Assembly (NCBI GenBank): GCA_963704975.1
Contig: CAVPIK010000016.1
Span: 62,001 to 126,000 of the forward strand
Length of the DNA: 64,000 nt
Direction of reading: 5' to 3'
DNA from: JAGNDO01 sp963704975
GTDB lineage: Bacteria; Chloroflexota; Anaerolineae; Caldilineales; Caldilineaceae
In this document: positions 1 to 10,050 of the stretch, one piece after another
Layout: the number at the start of each line of letters is the position of its first letter
Numbering within the stretch: the stretch's first letter is position 1
Program-made: the position numbers and the translations under genes
Notes under the pieces: model-generated
The model's input: the letters and a program-made list of their open reading frames with translations, nothing else
What the model was told of the DNA's origin: nothing
Databases searched by the model: none

Positions 1-527
1 CACGGCCACGCCGATCTGCCCCCTTTGACCCGATCCCACGCCTTGATCATGCACCAAAAAGCCAGCAACCCCAGCACCGCGCCCAGGGTGTACATGCGCA
101 CTTCCTGGCCGTACCACACATGAAAGGGATGCACCGCCCCCAGCCACACCGCCATCAACGCCACCCGACGGTCAAACAAACGACGGCCCAAGACGTAGAT
201 CAGGGGCAAAATCAACAGCCCAAACCACAAACTCGGCCACGCAAAAAGAAACTCCAACCCGTGGGCCAAGGTGGGATGGACCCATCCCTGCCACGCATGA
301 AGCAGCAAATAATACCCCGGCGGATGGATGTCCCCCGCCGTATGCGCGATCAGATCCGGGATGGACTTGCGAGCCAGCACCACGCTCACCGTCTCGTCAT
401 ACCACAGGGATTCGGCCCCCAGGCGCACCAAACGCAAGGCGAAGCCCAACAGCAGCCCGGTCAAAAGCAGCAGCCGGTGGTTCTGGTCTAAAAATGGTTT
501 GTGTTCGTGGGATAGGTCGTGATTCAT
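1..527 (-). CDS. GT39/PMT-like membrane glycosyltransferase, N-terminal part (runs off window)
   Basis: The reverse strand is open from an ATG at 525-527 to the window edge, giving about 175 residues with no stop. After a hydrophobic segment (residues 19-34) comes WYDE (42-45), with the paired acidic residues typical of the first periplasmic loop of GT39/ArnT-like enzymes. DIHPPGYYLL (about 64-73) and YGQEVRMYTL (about 139-148) are also hallmarks of this group. Such enzymes move sugars from a lipid-linked donor to protein or lipid on the outer face of the membrane. The substrate cannot be told. The gene follows the ABC exporter pair in the same direction, with about 90 bp between that holds nothing recognisable. 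Confidence 0.75.
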   Translation of the reverse strand, partial: MNHDLSHEHKPFLDQNHRLLLLTGLLLGFALRLVRLGAESLWYDETVSVVLARKSIPDLIAHTAGDIHPPGYYLLLHAWQGWVHPTLAHGLEFLFAWPSLWFGLLILPLIYVLGRRLFDRRVALMAVWLGAVHPFHVWYGQEVRMYTLGAVLGLLAFWCMIKAWDRVKGGRSAWP

Positions 528-619
528 AGAGGAAACTATAGCACAGGAGCGGGGAAATGGGGACTGTAGGGGTTTGAGTGGCGGGCGGAGGGGATGGACG
601 GCGCCCGCCACTCAAACCC

Positions 620-2534
620 CTACGCTTCGGCGGCCCACTGCATGGTGTACAGATTGTAATACCGCCCCTGCTTGGCCAGCAGCTCGGCGTGGGTGCCCAT
701 TTCGACGATCTCGCCCTGGTCCAGGACCACGATCTGGTCGCGTTGACGATGGTGTTGAGCCGGTGGGCGATGACAAAGCTGGTGCGCCCCTCCATCAGCC
801 GGTCCAGGGCGACCTGGATCACCTTTTCCGTGGCGGTGTCCACGCTGCTGGTGGCCTCGTCCAGGATCAGGATGCGGGGGTCGGCCAGCAGGGCCCGGGC
901 AAAGGAGATCAATTGGCGCTGGCCCACGCTCAGGTTGACGCCGTTCTCGCCCACCTCGGTCTCGTAGCCCTCCGGCAGCCTTGAGGATGAACTCGTGCGC
1001 GCCCACGGCCTGGGCCGCCGCTTCGATCTCGGCGTCCGTGGCGTCCAGCCGGCCGTAGCGGATGTTCTCCCGGATGGTGCCGCCGAAGAGGAAGGTGTCT
1101 TGCAGCACGATGCCCAACTGGCGGCGCAGGCTGGCCTGGGTCACCTGGCGCAGATCGTAGCCGTCGATGGTCACCGCGCCGCCGGTCACATCGAAGAAGC
1201 GGGCCAGCAGCCGGATGATGGTGCTCTTGCCCGCGCCCGTCTCCCCCACCAGGGCGATGCGCTGCCCCGGCGCGGCGTGCAGGCTGACGCCGCGCAGCAC
1301 CGGCTCGTCCTCTTTGTAGGCAAAGACCACATCGATCAAAGCGCACATGGCCCTGGATGTCGGGCAGATCCTGGGCGTCCGCCGCGTCCAGCAGATCCGG
1401 CTCCGTGTCCAGCAGATGGAAGATGCGCTCGCTGGCCGCCATGGTGGCCTGGAAGGTGTTGTAGCGCTGGGCCAACTCCCGGATCGGCTCGAAGAAGCGG
1501 TCCACGTAGAGCACAAAGGCCACCAGCGTGCCCGCGGTCAGGGCGTCGCCGATCACCAGCCAGCCGCCCACGCCGACCACCAGCGCCGTGGCCAGGGATC
1601 CCATGAAGTCCACGCCGGGGAAGAAGATGGCCGAAAGCCAGGCCGCGTCCACGTTGGCGTCAAAATAGGAGCGGTTCAGGTCGTCAAAGTGGCGGAAGTT
1701 GTCCGGCTCCCGCGTGAAGCTCTTGGTGACCCGAATGCCGGAGATGGACTCGTTGAGATAGCCGTTGATCAGCGACAGCCGCTGCCGGGTGGCCCGATAG
1801 GCCGCCCGCACCCGGTGTGCGCCAATAGTTGGTCAGCAGAACCATCAAGGGCAGCACCGCAAAGGTGACCAGGGCCAACTGCCAGTTCAGCACCAACATG
1901 GCGATGACAATGCCGATCAGCAGAAAGAAGGCGCGGAACAGCCCGGTGATGGACCAGGTGACAAAATCCTGCAACACGCCCACATCGCTGATCAGCCGGC
2001 TCATCAGCCGGCCCACGCTGTAGTTGTTGTAGAAGTTGAGCGAGAGCCGGTGCAGATGGCGGAAGAGCTCGCTGCGCATGTCGGCCACGATCTTGGTGCC
2101 CACATAGGCCATGATGGCGATGCGGGTGCGGTTGGTGATCCACTCGACCAGGGCCGCGCCGGCGAAGATCAGGGTCCACATGCGCAGGGTTGCCAGCTTG
2201 CCGCCCTGGATGCCGCTGTCGATGGCCTGGCCGATGATCCACGGCCCGGCCACGCTGAGCAGGGAGGTGATGATCATAAAGACCACCGCGGCGATCATCT
2301 GGGATCGATAGGGCGCAGGCATAGGTCAGCAGCCGGCGCACCAGCCGCCCGTCGTAGGCCTTGCCCAGCAGATCGTCCTCGTCTGTCGTCCGCCAAGCAG
2401 GTCCTGGATCTTGCGCTCCCGGCGCATGCCGGGCCAGCTCCTGCCGACGCTGCTGCCATCGGTCGGATCGGACCGATCGTGGAGCGATCCTGCGGTGCGT
2501 TGCGTGTTGCGCTGCTTGCGTCATCTTTGCTCAT
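620..2534 (-). CDS. ABC exporter half-transporter with canonical ATPase motifs (heterodimer partner 2)
   Basis: This is a membrane exporter half with an N-terminal TM domain (helices begin near 2320) and a C-terminal nucleotide-binding domain. Visible motifs are Walker A GETGAGKST, Walker B plus glutamate ILILDEATSSVD and H-loop IAHRLNT. The signature is LSVGQ instead of LSGGQ. Start ATG at 2532-2534 overlaps the end of the upstream partner. The frame breaks near 2325, 1805, 1345, 978 and 750, each break joining continuous family sequence, so indel errors are likely. With the gene at 2521-4338 it forms a heterodimeric exporter of the BmrCD or TM287/288 type. The substrate is unknown; drugs or lipids are usual for the family. 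Confidence 0.85.
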
Positions 2535-4338
2535 GATTTCGCCGCTCCTTCATCGCCACGAACTCTTCCTGGTCCTTGCAGTTGCAGATCGTAGATCGTC
2601 CTGTAGAGCCCGGCTGCACGCCAGCAACTCGTCGTGGGTGCCCCGCTGCACGATGCGCCCATTGTCCAGCACCAGGATCTGATCCGCGCTCTTCAGCGTC
2701 AGCAGCCGCTGGGCGATGACAAAGGTGGTGCGGCCCTTCATCAGCACCTCCAGGGCCTGCTGGATCAGATGCTCGGTCTCCGTGTCCACGCTGCTGGTGG
2801 AGTCGTCCAGGATCAGGATGCGGGGATCGTAGAGCAGGGCCCGGGCGATGGCGATGCGCTGCTTCTGGCCGCCGCTCAGGGTGACGCCCCGCTCGCCCAC
2901 CCGGGTGTCGTAGCCGTCCGGGAACGACAGGATGAACTCATGCGCTCTGGCCGCCGTGGCCGCGGCCTCGATCTCTGCCTGGGTGGCCCCGCGCTCGCCC
3001 ATAGGCGATATTTTCCCCAATCGTCATGCTGAACAGAAACGGCTCCTGCAGGACAATGCCGACTGGTGGCGCAGACTCTCCACCGTCACGTCCGCGGATG
3101 TCCACGCCATCCACCAGCACCCGCCCGGCGGACGGGATCGTAGAAGCGGGGGATCAGATTGGTCACCGTGGACTTGCCCGACCCGGTCGGGCCGATCAGC
3201 GCCACGGTCTGCCCCGGCTCGGCCCGGAAGCTGACCCCTTCCAGGATGGAGCGCCCGTCTTCCCGATAGGCGAAGCTGACCTCTTCAAAGATGACCTCGC
3301 CCCGCACGGTGGCCCGATCCAATTCCTGGGCGTCGGGGGCGTCGGCCACATCTCGCTGGGCGTGTCCACGATCTCGAAGACACGGGTGGCGCTGGCGCTG
3401 GCCGTGGCCGCCAGGTTGACCAGAAAGCCCAGCCGCTGCACCGGCCCGTTGAGCATCAGCACATAGGAGATCAGCGCAAAGAGCGTGCCGACGGTCATTT
3501 CGCCGCTCAAGGCCTGGGGACCGCCGAACCAGAGCAGCAGAAAGATGCTCACGGCCAAGGTGAAGGTGAAGAAGGGCCAGTTGTTGGCCCAGACCCGGAT
3601 CACCGCTGTAGCGGCGGTCAAACCATTCGTCGTTCTCCGGTCGAACTTCTCCAACTCGTGGGGCTCCCGGGCAAAGGCCTTGACCACCCGGATGCCGGTC
3701 AGGCTCTCCTGCATGGTGGACGAAAGCACGCCCATCTGCTCCTGGATGGCCTTGAACATGGGCCGCACCACATTGCCAAAGCGCAACGTGGCAACGACCA
3801 GCACGGGAATTGGGATCAGGGCCAGCAGGGCCAGGGAGCGATTTTCCAGCAACATGGCCACGATCACCCCGATCAGGAGAAGGAGGGTGGCCAGCAGGTC
3901 CATCAGCCCGATGCCGACAAAGCGCTCGGTCTCGCCAATGTCACTGGTGGCCCGACTCATCAGATCCCCGGTCTGCGCCTTGTCGTGAAAGGCGAAGGAG
4001 AGGCTCTGCACGCTCTCGTAAAAGTGGTTGCGCAGGTCATACGCGACCCGGTTGGTCAGCCACTCGCCGTAGTAGCGCTGGGCAAAGGCCGCCACCCCCC
4101 GCACCACGGCGATGACCAGGATCAGCCCGCCGGCCACAAAGAGCGCCCTGGCTTGGCCCGCGGCCAGCCCGTTGTCGATGGCGTTTTTGATGATCTGGGG
4201 CACAAACAGGTTGAGCAGGGCGGCAAAGACCATGCCCGTATAGGCCACGCTCACCTGAAACGGATAGGGGCGCAGATAGCCCGCCAACCGTGCATAGACA
4301 TTGAAGCGGCGGGGGATGGGGATGTGGGTCTGATCCAT
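2521..4338 (-). CDS. ABC exporter half-transporter with degenerate ATPase site (heterodimer partner 1)
   Basis: TM domain (about 4290-3420) followed by a nucleotide-binding domain. Walker A is GPTGSGKST and the signature LSGGQ is canonical. The catalytic Walker B glutamate is replaced by Asp (LDDSTSSVD) and the H-loop His by Gln (IAQRL). In heterodimeric exporters exactly these changes mark the subunit carrying the non-hydrolytic site. The start ATG at 4336-4338 was chosen because AAGGAG lies 5 bp before it. An upstream in-frame ATG at 4359 lacks such a site. Frame breaks lie near 3350, 3115 and 3010. A last break near 2600 would restore a family-like tail ending at 2521. Confidence 0.85.
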
Positions 4339-4486
4339 AAAAACTCCTTGCATGGTCATGGGTCGGTTCGGCTTCTAATCCGGTTTAGCTTTCTATTCTA
4401 CCATTTGCCCCTGGCTCTGGGAAAATAATGGGGCTTGGATACACTTGAGTGACCAAAACTGCCCCAAAATTTGTCAATTTTGCCTC

Positions 4487-4515
4487 TTGACAACCGCCAA
4501 CAATCGTTATATACT
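4487..4515 (+). promoter_or_regulatory. Sigma-70-type promoter of the LacI-family gene
   Basis: TTGACA at 4487-4492 and TATACT at 4510-4515 are separated by exactly 17 bp. This is close to the sigma-70 consensus and the best promoter in the window. Transcription would start near 4522, inside the palindromic operator, so a bound repressor would block it. Confidence 0.8.
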
Positions 4516-4519
4516 TGTT

Positions 4520-4535
4520 TTGGGAGCGCTCCCAA
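4520..4535. promoter_or_regulatory. CelR/LacI-type operator (perfect 16-bp palindrome)
   Basis: TTGGGAGCGCTCCCAA is a perfect palindrome. Its 14-bp core TGGGAGCGCTCCCA is the published operator of CelR, the cellobiose-responsive LacI-family repressor of Thermobifida fusca. It covers the predicted transcription start of the repressor gene, implying autoregulation. A 13/16 match lies before the binding-protein gene at 5892. Confidence 0.85.
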
Positions 4536-4647
4536 TGCACAAAACCTCTTCTTCGCTTCCAACAAGATGTTCAAGCCTTTTATCTCAACTGATTCCAAAT
4601 TCCCAAAAAACTATTGTCGTGGCTCTACCTATTCAAGGTGATTTACC

Positions 4648-5646
4648 GTGAACCTGGAAGACATCGCCCGTCTCAGTGGCGTCTCGCGTTCCACCGTTTC
4701 CAGGGTCGTCAATGACGACCTGAACGTCAAGGATTCCACCCGAGAACGGGTGCTGGGCGTGATTCGTCGTGAGAAATATCGGCCCAACATTGCCGCTCGG
4801 GGGCTGGCCACCGGCCACACCCGGGTGATCGGCCTGGTGATTCCGGTTGAGGTCTCGGCCCTCTTTTCTGACCCCTACTTTCCTCTGTTGATTCAAGGTG
4901 TGAGCGCCGTATGCAACGCCAAGGATTATCTGTTGATGCTCTGGCTGGGCGAGCCTGAATATGAGCGCCAAATGGCAGACCAAATCTTGAATAGCAGTCT
5001 AATCGGTGGTATTGTATTAGCGTCAGCCCTGCTGGATGAGCCGGTCATGAATGCGCTGATCGAAAGCGAGATGCCTTTTGTAACCATCGGCGCCCATCAC
5101 GAGCTTGACCATTCCAGCTATGTAGATGTGGAAAACGTGGCCGGGGCCGAGTCAGCTGTTTCCCACCTGCTGGGGTTGGGTTGCCAGCGTGTCGCCACCA
5201 TTTCCGGGCCGCGCAAGATGGTGGCCGGTCTGGACCGATTGATTGGCTATACCAAGGCCTTGGACAGCCACAATATCCCTGTGAATGAGAAGCTGGTTGT
5301 CGAGGGGGATTTCACCGAGGCCGGGGGCTATGCGGCCATGCAGATTCTGCTCTCCCAGCACCCCGATGCCGTCTTCGTGGCCAACGATATCATGGCCGTT
5401 GGGGCCATGCGGGCCATCACCCAGGCCGGGTTGCGCGTTCCCCAGGATGTGGCCTTGGTTGGCTTTGATGATATGCCCGTAGCCTCCCAGGTGCAGCCCG
5501 CTCTTACCACGGTGCGTCAGCCAAAGCGCCGAGCTGGGGCCGCCGCCGCCACCATGTTGATCGACCTGATCCAGAGCCCAGACACCGCACCGCATAGCTT
5601 GATGTTGCCCACGGAGTTAATTGTGCGGGAATCCTGTGGGGCGTAA
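4648..5646 (+). CDS. LacI-family transcriptional repressor (CelR-like) of the glucan locus
   Basis: This is an intact 332-residue reading frame, a normal LacI-family length. Residues 1-50 form the helix-turn-helix and hinge (LEDIARLSGVSRSTVSRVVN, then RPNIAARGLATG). The rest is a periplasmic-binding-protein-like effector domain with typical strings VFVANDIMAVGA and VALVGFDDMP. The start is GTG at 4648, eight bases after AAGGTG; no in-frame ATG fits. It lies behind a strong promoter and a CelR-type operator and before a sugar importer and glucanases. I infer local repression relieved by a beta-glucan disaccharide such as laminaribiose or cellobiose. The ligand is not shown by sequence. Confidence 0.9.
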   Translation: MNLEDIARLSGVSRSTVSRVVNDDLNVKDSTRERVLGVIRREKYRPNIAARGLATGHTRVIGLVIPVEVSALFSDPYFPLLIQGVSAVCNAKDYLLMLWLGEPEYERQMADQILNSSLIGGIVLASALLDEPVMNALIESEMPFVTIGAHHELDHSSYVDVENVAGAESAVSHLLGLGCQRVATISGPRKMVAGLDRLIGYTKALDSHNIPVNEKLVVEGDFTEAGGYAAMQILLSQHPDAVFVANDIMAVGAMRAITQAGLRVPQDVALVGFDDMPVASQVQPALTTVRQPKRRAGAAAATMLIDLIQSPDTAPHSLMLPTELIVRESCGA

Positions 5647-5891
5647 TGGATCCCAGGTGGCGAAGGAAGGCCAGCAACGTCTGGTAGCCCCCATTTTGGA
5701 CCATTTCTTGGGGACGTCCCTGAGAAAAACCATCTATCCGTATTCTAAGCCAAAGGCCGAAGACGCAATCCTGTCCAGATCAACCACATCTTCCCCCGTC
5801 TACCCAAGGGGATGGGTAAGGTGTACAGGTCAACAGCATTTCAGCAACGGTCAGGCTGTGAATAAATGAAGTTCCTTTTTTTGGACGCTCG

Positions 5892-5907
5892 TTGGGAGTG
5901 TTCTCAA
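5892..5907. promoter_or_regulatory. Second CelR-like operator, upstream of the binding-protein gene
   Basis: TTGGGAGTGTTCTCAA matches the 4520 palindrome at 13 of 16 positions and keeps both outer arms TTGGGAG and TC.CAA. It lies 25 bp before the start of the solute-binding protein gene. Repression of the importer by the adjacent LacI-type protein is inferred. Confidence 0.65.
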
Positions 5908-5932
5908 AAACCTATTCCAGGAGGAATAAGCA

Positions 5933-7441
5933 ATGCAGAAGTCTAAGTTAGCTGTTTTGTTCACTCTGTTCATGGTAGTCGGCTTGATGCTGGCTGCCTG
6001 TGGCGGCGCTGAACCGGCCCCGGCGGCAGAAGCCCCGGCAGCCGTCGAAGCCCCCGCCGCTGCAACCGAAGCCCCGGCCGCTGAGGCCCCGGCGCCAACG
6101 GCAGCCCCGGCTGCCGAAGCCCCGGCCGCCAGTGGTGACCGTGCGCCAGGTGCGCTGGTTTGTGGGTCTGGGTGCCGGTTCCGATTCCGGCACGTTTGAC
6201 GCTCAGACCGCCTTCGTCGAGCGATTCAACGCCAGCCAGGACGGTGTCGAGCTGGTGCTGGAGATCGTCGACAACGCACAGGCCCAGAACACCCTGGCCA
6301 CCCAGATCGCTGCTGGCAACGCTCCCTGTATTGCGGGTCCCGTTGGCATCGCCGGTCGTGACAGCTTCAAGGGTGCCTGGCTTGACGTGCAGCCGCTGAT
6401 CGATGCAGAGGGCTACGACCTGAGCGACTTCGATCCGGCGTTGGTCAAATTCTACCAGGTGCCGGACGAAGGTCAGCTGGGTCTGCCCTTTGCCATCTAC
6501 CCGTCCATGATGCTCTACAACGCTGACCTCTTCGACGAGGCTGGCCTGCCCTATCCGCCCGCCGAGTACGGCATGCCCTACATCGATGAGAACGGCAATG
6601 AGCTGGAGTGGAACGTGGACACCCTGACCGAGCTGGCCAAGAAGCTGACCGTGGACGCCAACGGCAACGATGCGACCATGCCAGAGTTCGATAAAGAGAA
6701 CATCGTCCAGTTCGGTTTCAACAACCAGGACACGGATGCCCGGGGTATGGGCACCTTCTTCGGCGCTGGCTCCTTTGTCGATGCTGATGGCAATGCTCAG
6801 ATTCCGGCCCAGTGGGTCGAAGCCTGGAAGTGGCGATACGACGCCATGTGGGGCGATACCCCCTTCACCCCCAATGGCCCCTACGCTGGCGCCGACTTCT
6901 TGCAGCCCAGCTTCTTCGCCTCGGGCAATGGTGCTATGATCCTCAATCACCTGTGGTACGTGGCGCCGTGGGCGTTGGGTGGTGTGACCTTTGATTGGAA
7001 TTTGGCGGCCACGCCATCCTACAATGGTGTCACGACTGCCAAGATGCACGCCGACACCTTTGGTATCCTGAAGGGCTGCGCCCACGCCCGATGCGGCCTG
7101 GACAGTGCTGAAGTACATGATCAGCGCCGAACACGCCAACGAACTGCTGACCATCTACGGTGGTATGCCGGCCCGTCTCTCCCTGCAGGATGCCTTCTTC
7201 CCGATCCTGAACGAGACCAACTTCCCGAACAAGAACGACATCAACTGGGACGTGGTTGTGGCGAGCATGTCCTACGCCGACAACCCCAACCACGAGAGCT
7301 GGATGCCCAGCTTCCGGGAGTCAAACGATCGCTACAACCAGTTCTGGAACCTGATGACAGCAGGAAGGTGACCTGGATCTGGACGCCGAGATTGCGACAT
7401 TGCAGGTAGATCTGCAGCGCATCTTCGACGCCGCCCAGTAA
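5933..7441 (+). CDS. Sugar ABC transporter substrate-binding lipoprotein (family 1)
   Basis: This is an extracellular solute-binding lipoprotein that would capture oligosaccharides for the permeases at 7555-9587. It begins MQKSKLAVLF, with a hydrophobic core ending in the lipobox LAAC followed by GGAEP, then an Ala/Pro/Glu-rich linker to about residue 70. The body has the YNADLFDEAGL and WYVAPWALGG strings expected of carbohydrate-binding family 1 proteins. AGGAGG stands before the ATG. The frame breaks near 6145, 7085 and 7365; after the last the protein would end IFDAAQ at 7441. A strong hairpin terminator follows at once, which could give excess binding protein over permease. Confidence 0.88.
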
Positions 7442-7453
7442 GCCTCAGCATGT

Positions 7454-7496
7454 AGAGAGGTTGGTCTCGTGTTCAACGAGACCAACCTCTCTTTTT
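7454..7496 (+). terminator. Rho-independent terminator between binding protein and permease genes
   Basis: The arm AGAGAGGTTGGTCTCGT pairs perfectly with ACGAGACCAACCTCTCT (17 bp) around the loop gttca, then comes a T-run. It sits inside the importer operon, so partial read-through would set the binding protein to permease ratio. Confidence 0.85.
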
Positions 7497-7554
7497 AGAT
7501 TATTCCTGATCTGTTTCCTCTCACCACAAGCTATCCCATTGCCGGAGGTAAGCG

Positions 7555-8503
7555 ATGACTACACAAATCCGCTCGGCCCAACCCATCCAGCCCCCAGTCC
7601 AACGGCGGAAGGGTATGAGCTTCCAAACCAAGTGGTTTCTCATATTTATCAGTCCCTGGATAGTTGGTTTTACGTTTTTCTACGCTTTACCGATTATAGC
7701 CTCGCTCGGCTTCTCTTTTTTCGATTTCAATCTTGTCAATCCGGAACAGGCGAGATTCATTGGTCTTGCGAATTGGCAACGCGCCCTGTTTGATGATCCC
7801 TTGGTGCCCCAAGCCTTCATGGTGACATTCAAGTTCGCCCTGATCTCCTTGCCGATCGGTCTGATCTTCGCCATGGGCGTCGCCCTGCTGCTCAATTCGA
7901 AACGACTGGTGTGGCAAGAATATCTTCCGTACCCTCTTCTACATGCCGACCATTTTCCCCTTCGTCGCCGCTGTGTTGATCTGGGCCGGTATTCTCAATG
8001 AGCAATCAGGCTGGGTCAACCTCTTCCTGAAGTCGATCGGGATCGACGGTGTGCGGTGGTTGGCGGATCCATCCATCATCTATGTCACGTACACGTTGCT
8101 GGGTATCTGGGCCATTGGCAATACCATCCTGATCACCCTGGCCGGTCTGCAGGGTGTGCCGACTGTGCTGTACGAGGCTGCGGAGATCGATGGGGCAGGG
8201 TTTTGGTCGCAAATGAGAAATGTCACCTTGCCGTTGGTCTCTCCGGTGATCTTCTACAACTTGGTGCTTGGGGTGATTGGCCTGATGCAGTATTTCCTGC
8301 AACCCTTTGTGATGAATGGCGGTGACGGCTACCCCGATGGCAGCACCCGGTTTATCATGATCTACTTCTACAAACAGGCGTTCAACTTCTTCAACATGGG
8401 GTATGGTTCGACCCTGGCTTGGTTGATCTTCCTGGTTGGTGTCGTTTTGGCCGGTGTGCTCTTCGGCACTGCGAATCGCTGGGTCTACTACGCAGGAGAA
8501 TAA
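7555..8503 (+). CDS. Sugar ABC transporter permease (MalF/UgpA-like)
   Basis: This is a six-helix inner-membrane permease of the carbohydrate uptake family. After a 30-residue cytoplasmic lead comes the first TM helix (WFLIFISPWIVGFTFFYALP). Near the C-terminus stands the EAA-loop EAAEIDGAGFWSQMRNVTLP, which docks the ATPase. One frame break near 7915 splits it into N-terminal (7555-7920) and C-terminal (7925-8503) parts that join into a normal 315-residue protein. The stop lies 1 bp before the next permease start. No ATPase gene is nearby, so a shared MsmK/UgpC-type ATPase encoded elsewhere is inferred. Confidence 0.9.
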
Positions 8504-8504
8504 A

Positions 8505-9587
8505 ATGACTACTTCTACTAACGTACAGCAATATGCAGATAGCAAAGGGCAGCGTACACTCCAAAAGATTTGGAGTAACGGTAGCTTTACGCTGCTCGTG
8601 TTGGTGATCTTGGCGGTCTTCCTGATGCCTTTCGGCTACGGCATTGTCACGGCGCTCAAGACGGATGGCCAAATCGCCACGCTAAACGCGCCGATTCTGC
8701 CCTCGTCAGCCGTGACGTATACCTATGAGGGTGCAGTATACGACGTCTATGAGGTTCCCACAGAGGATGGCATGCAAGAGTGGGCTTTGATCAGAAAGGG
8801 ACGCGAGGACAGTAGCTTCATTGATACGCAAAACCCAGAAGCGGGCCTTATCGAGTGGGAAGGACGTTGGCGCACACTTGATCCGGTCTGGGAATCGAAC
8901 ATTCAGTGGAGCAACTTTAGAGATGCGTGGAATGCGATTGATTTTGGGACTCTACTGTACAACACAGTCTTCTACTCCATTTTCAGTACGTTTGGCGCTG
9001 TCTTCTCGTCCGCCTTGGTCGCCTTTGGTTTTGCCCGCTTCGATGTGAAGTATAAGGGCATCCTCTTCGGTGCGGTCATGGCCACGATCATTCTACCCGG
9101 TGCCGTCACCCTGCTGCCTATGTACGCCGTATTCAGTCGAATTGGCTGGGTGGGTACCTGGCTACCCCTAATCCTGCCTGTCTACTTCTCCAATGCCTAC
9201 AACATCTTCCTGTTGCGACAGTTCTTCCTGGGCGTGCCCCGGGATCTGGATGAGGCGGCCACCATTGACGGCGCTGGCCAATTCCGCATCTTCTTCCAGA
9301 TCATCCTGCCCAACGCCATTCCGGCCCTGACCGCGGTGACGTTGTTCCACTTCTTCTTTGCCTGGAACGACTTCTTTGGCCCGCTGATCTATCTGGCCGG
9401 TCATCCTGATAAGTTCCCCATTACCGTGGGTCTGACTGGTTTTAACAATCTGTACTCCCAGCAGACCAATCTGATCCAGGCTACCGCCCTGGTTGCGGCG
9501 GTGATTCCCATCGTCGTCTTCTTCTTGGCCCAGAAGACCTTCCTCGAAGGTGTGGTCGTTCAAGGCGGCGCTGGCGTTGAGAAGTAA
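8505..9587 (+). CDS. Sugar ABC transporter permease (MalG/UgpE-like)
   Basis: This is an intact 360-residue permease. The start ATG at 8505 was chosen because GGAG lies 6-9 bp before it and it nearly abuts the previous stop. TM1 (about residues 25-47) is followed by an unusually long external segment of about 85 residues rich in acidic and aromatic residues. Five more helices follow, with the EAA motif EAATIDGAGQFRIFFQIILP. The large first external loop occurs in several Chloroflexota and Thermotogota sugar permeases and may contact the binding protein. It pairs with the permease at 7555 as the import channel for glucan oligosaccharides, by context. Confidence 0.92.
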   Translation: MTTSTNVQQYADSKGQRTLQKIWSNGSFTLLVLVILAVFLMPFGYGIVTALKTDGQIATLNAPILPSSAVTYTYEGAVYDVYEVPTEDGMQEWALIRKGREDSSFIDTQNPEAGLIEWEGRWRTLDPVWESNIQWSNFRDAWNAIDFGTLLYNTVFYSIFSTFGAVFSSALVAFGFARFDVKYKGILFGAVMATIILPGAVTLLPMYAVFSRIGWVGTWLPLILPVYFSNAYNIFLLRQFFLGVPRDLDEAATIDGAGQFRIFFQIILPNAIPALTAVTLFHFFFAWNDFFGPLIYLAGHPDKFPITVGLTGFNNLYSQQTNLIQATALVAAVIPIVVFFLAQKTFLEGVVVQGGAGVEK

Positions 9588-10050
9588 GCCCTCGGTTGAA
9601 TCCGTAGGTTGGCAGGAGGCATTAGCGCACCAAGATGCCCCACGTCAGTCTATGTTTTCTATAACTGGCCGGCTGCGATTCTGTTGAGAATAACAGGATT
9701 GAGCCAACACACGACCACATCCTTGTCGCTTCGGCGGCAGTACGACATGCAGGTGTTTGTCTCCTTGGGTTAGTGAGGGGGGCGTGCCATTTGGTGCGTC
9801 CCCTCTCACGACCAGGCAGCCAGACAAATTAATAGAGTGATTTCGTCAGCCGTGCGTAGATGTTTTTTTGTATCATTTTCTGCTAATGTGCCTGTTTGTA
9901 CATCGGTTCAAAGCGCTCGATCCAGTCTGATCAGAAAGCTGGGTCATGCGTTTTTTACGTTAGGCCTCCGACAGGCTCTGGCGTTTGTCGACTCCCCACT
10001 GTTTGGGATGGAATACGGGCAGACCCCTAGCAAACCAAAGGAGTATCTTC
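9588..10050. other. Intergenic region before the GH3-GH16 gene
   Basis: This 463-bp gap shows no credible gene. It contains an imperfect GC-rich hairpin (listed at 9773-9809) and the AAAGGAG ribosome binding site of the next gene at 10037-10043. No CelR-type palindrome was found here. Confidence 0.5.
9773..9809 (+). terminator. Imperfect hairpin after the permease gene
   Basis: GTGAGGGG at 9773-9780 pairs with CCCCTCTCAC ending at 9809, with bulges. No T-run follows, so it may stabilise the importer mRNA end rather than terminate. Confidence 0.35.

Larger units (their letters stand above)
4339..4647. promoter_or_regulatory. Divergent regulatory region between exporter and glucan locus
   Basis: This 309-bp gap separates the divergent exporter and lacI-type genes. 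It holds the rightward promoter and CelR-type operator listed separately. No small reading frame with a convincing ribosome binding site was seen. The leftward exporter promoter could not be placed. Confidence 0.6.

Noticed and set aside
620..2534. Calling the broken genes pseudogenes
   Set aside because: Breaks are single indels spread over functional classes including core metabolism, and motifs are conserved on both sides of each break.
5970..7154. Long open frame on the minus strand opposite the binding-protein gene, and similar ones at 11358-12725, 21356-23161 and 38488-39729
   Set aside because: They mirror real genes in high-GC DNA, have low-complexity His/Gly/Gln-rich translations, no ribosome sites and no family motifs.
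9588..10050. tRNA or riboswitch in the gap before the GH3-GH16 gene
   Set aside because: A GGTTCAAA string occurs near 9904, but no cloverleaf or known aptamer can be drawn.
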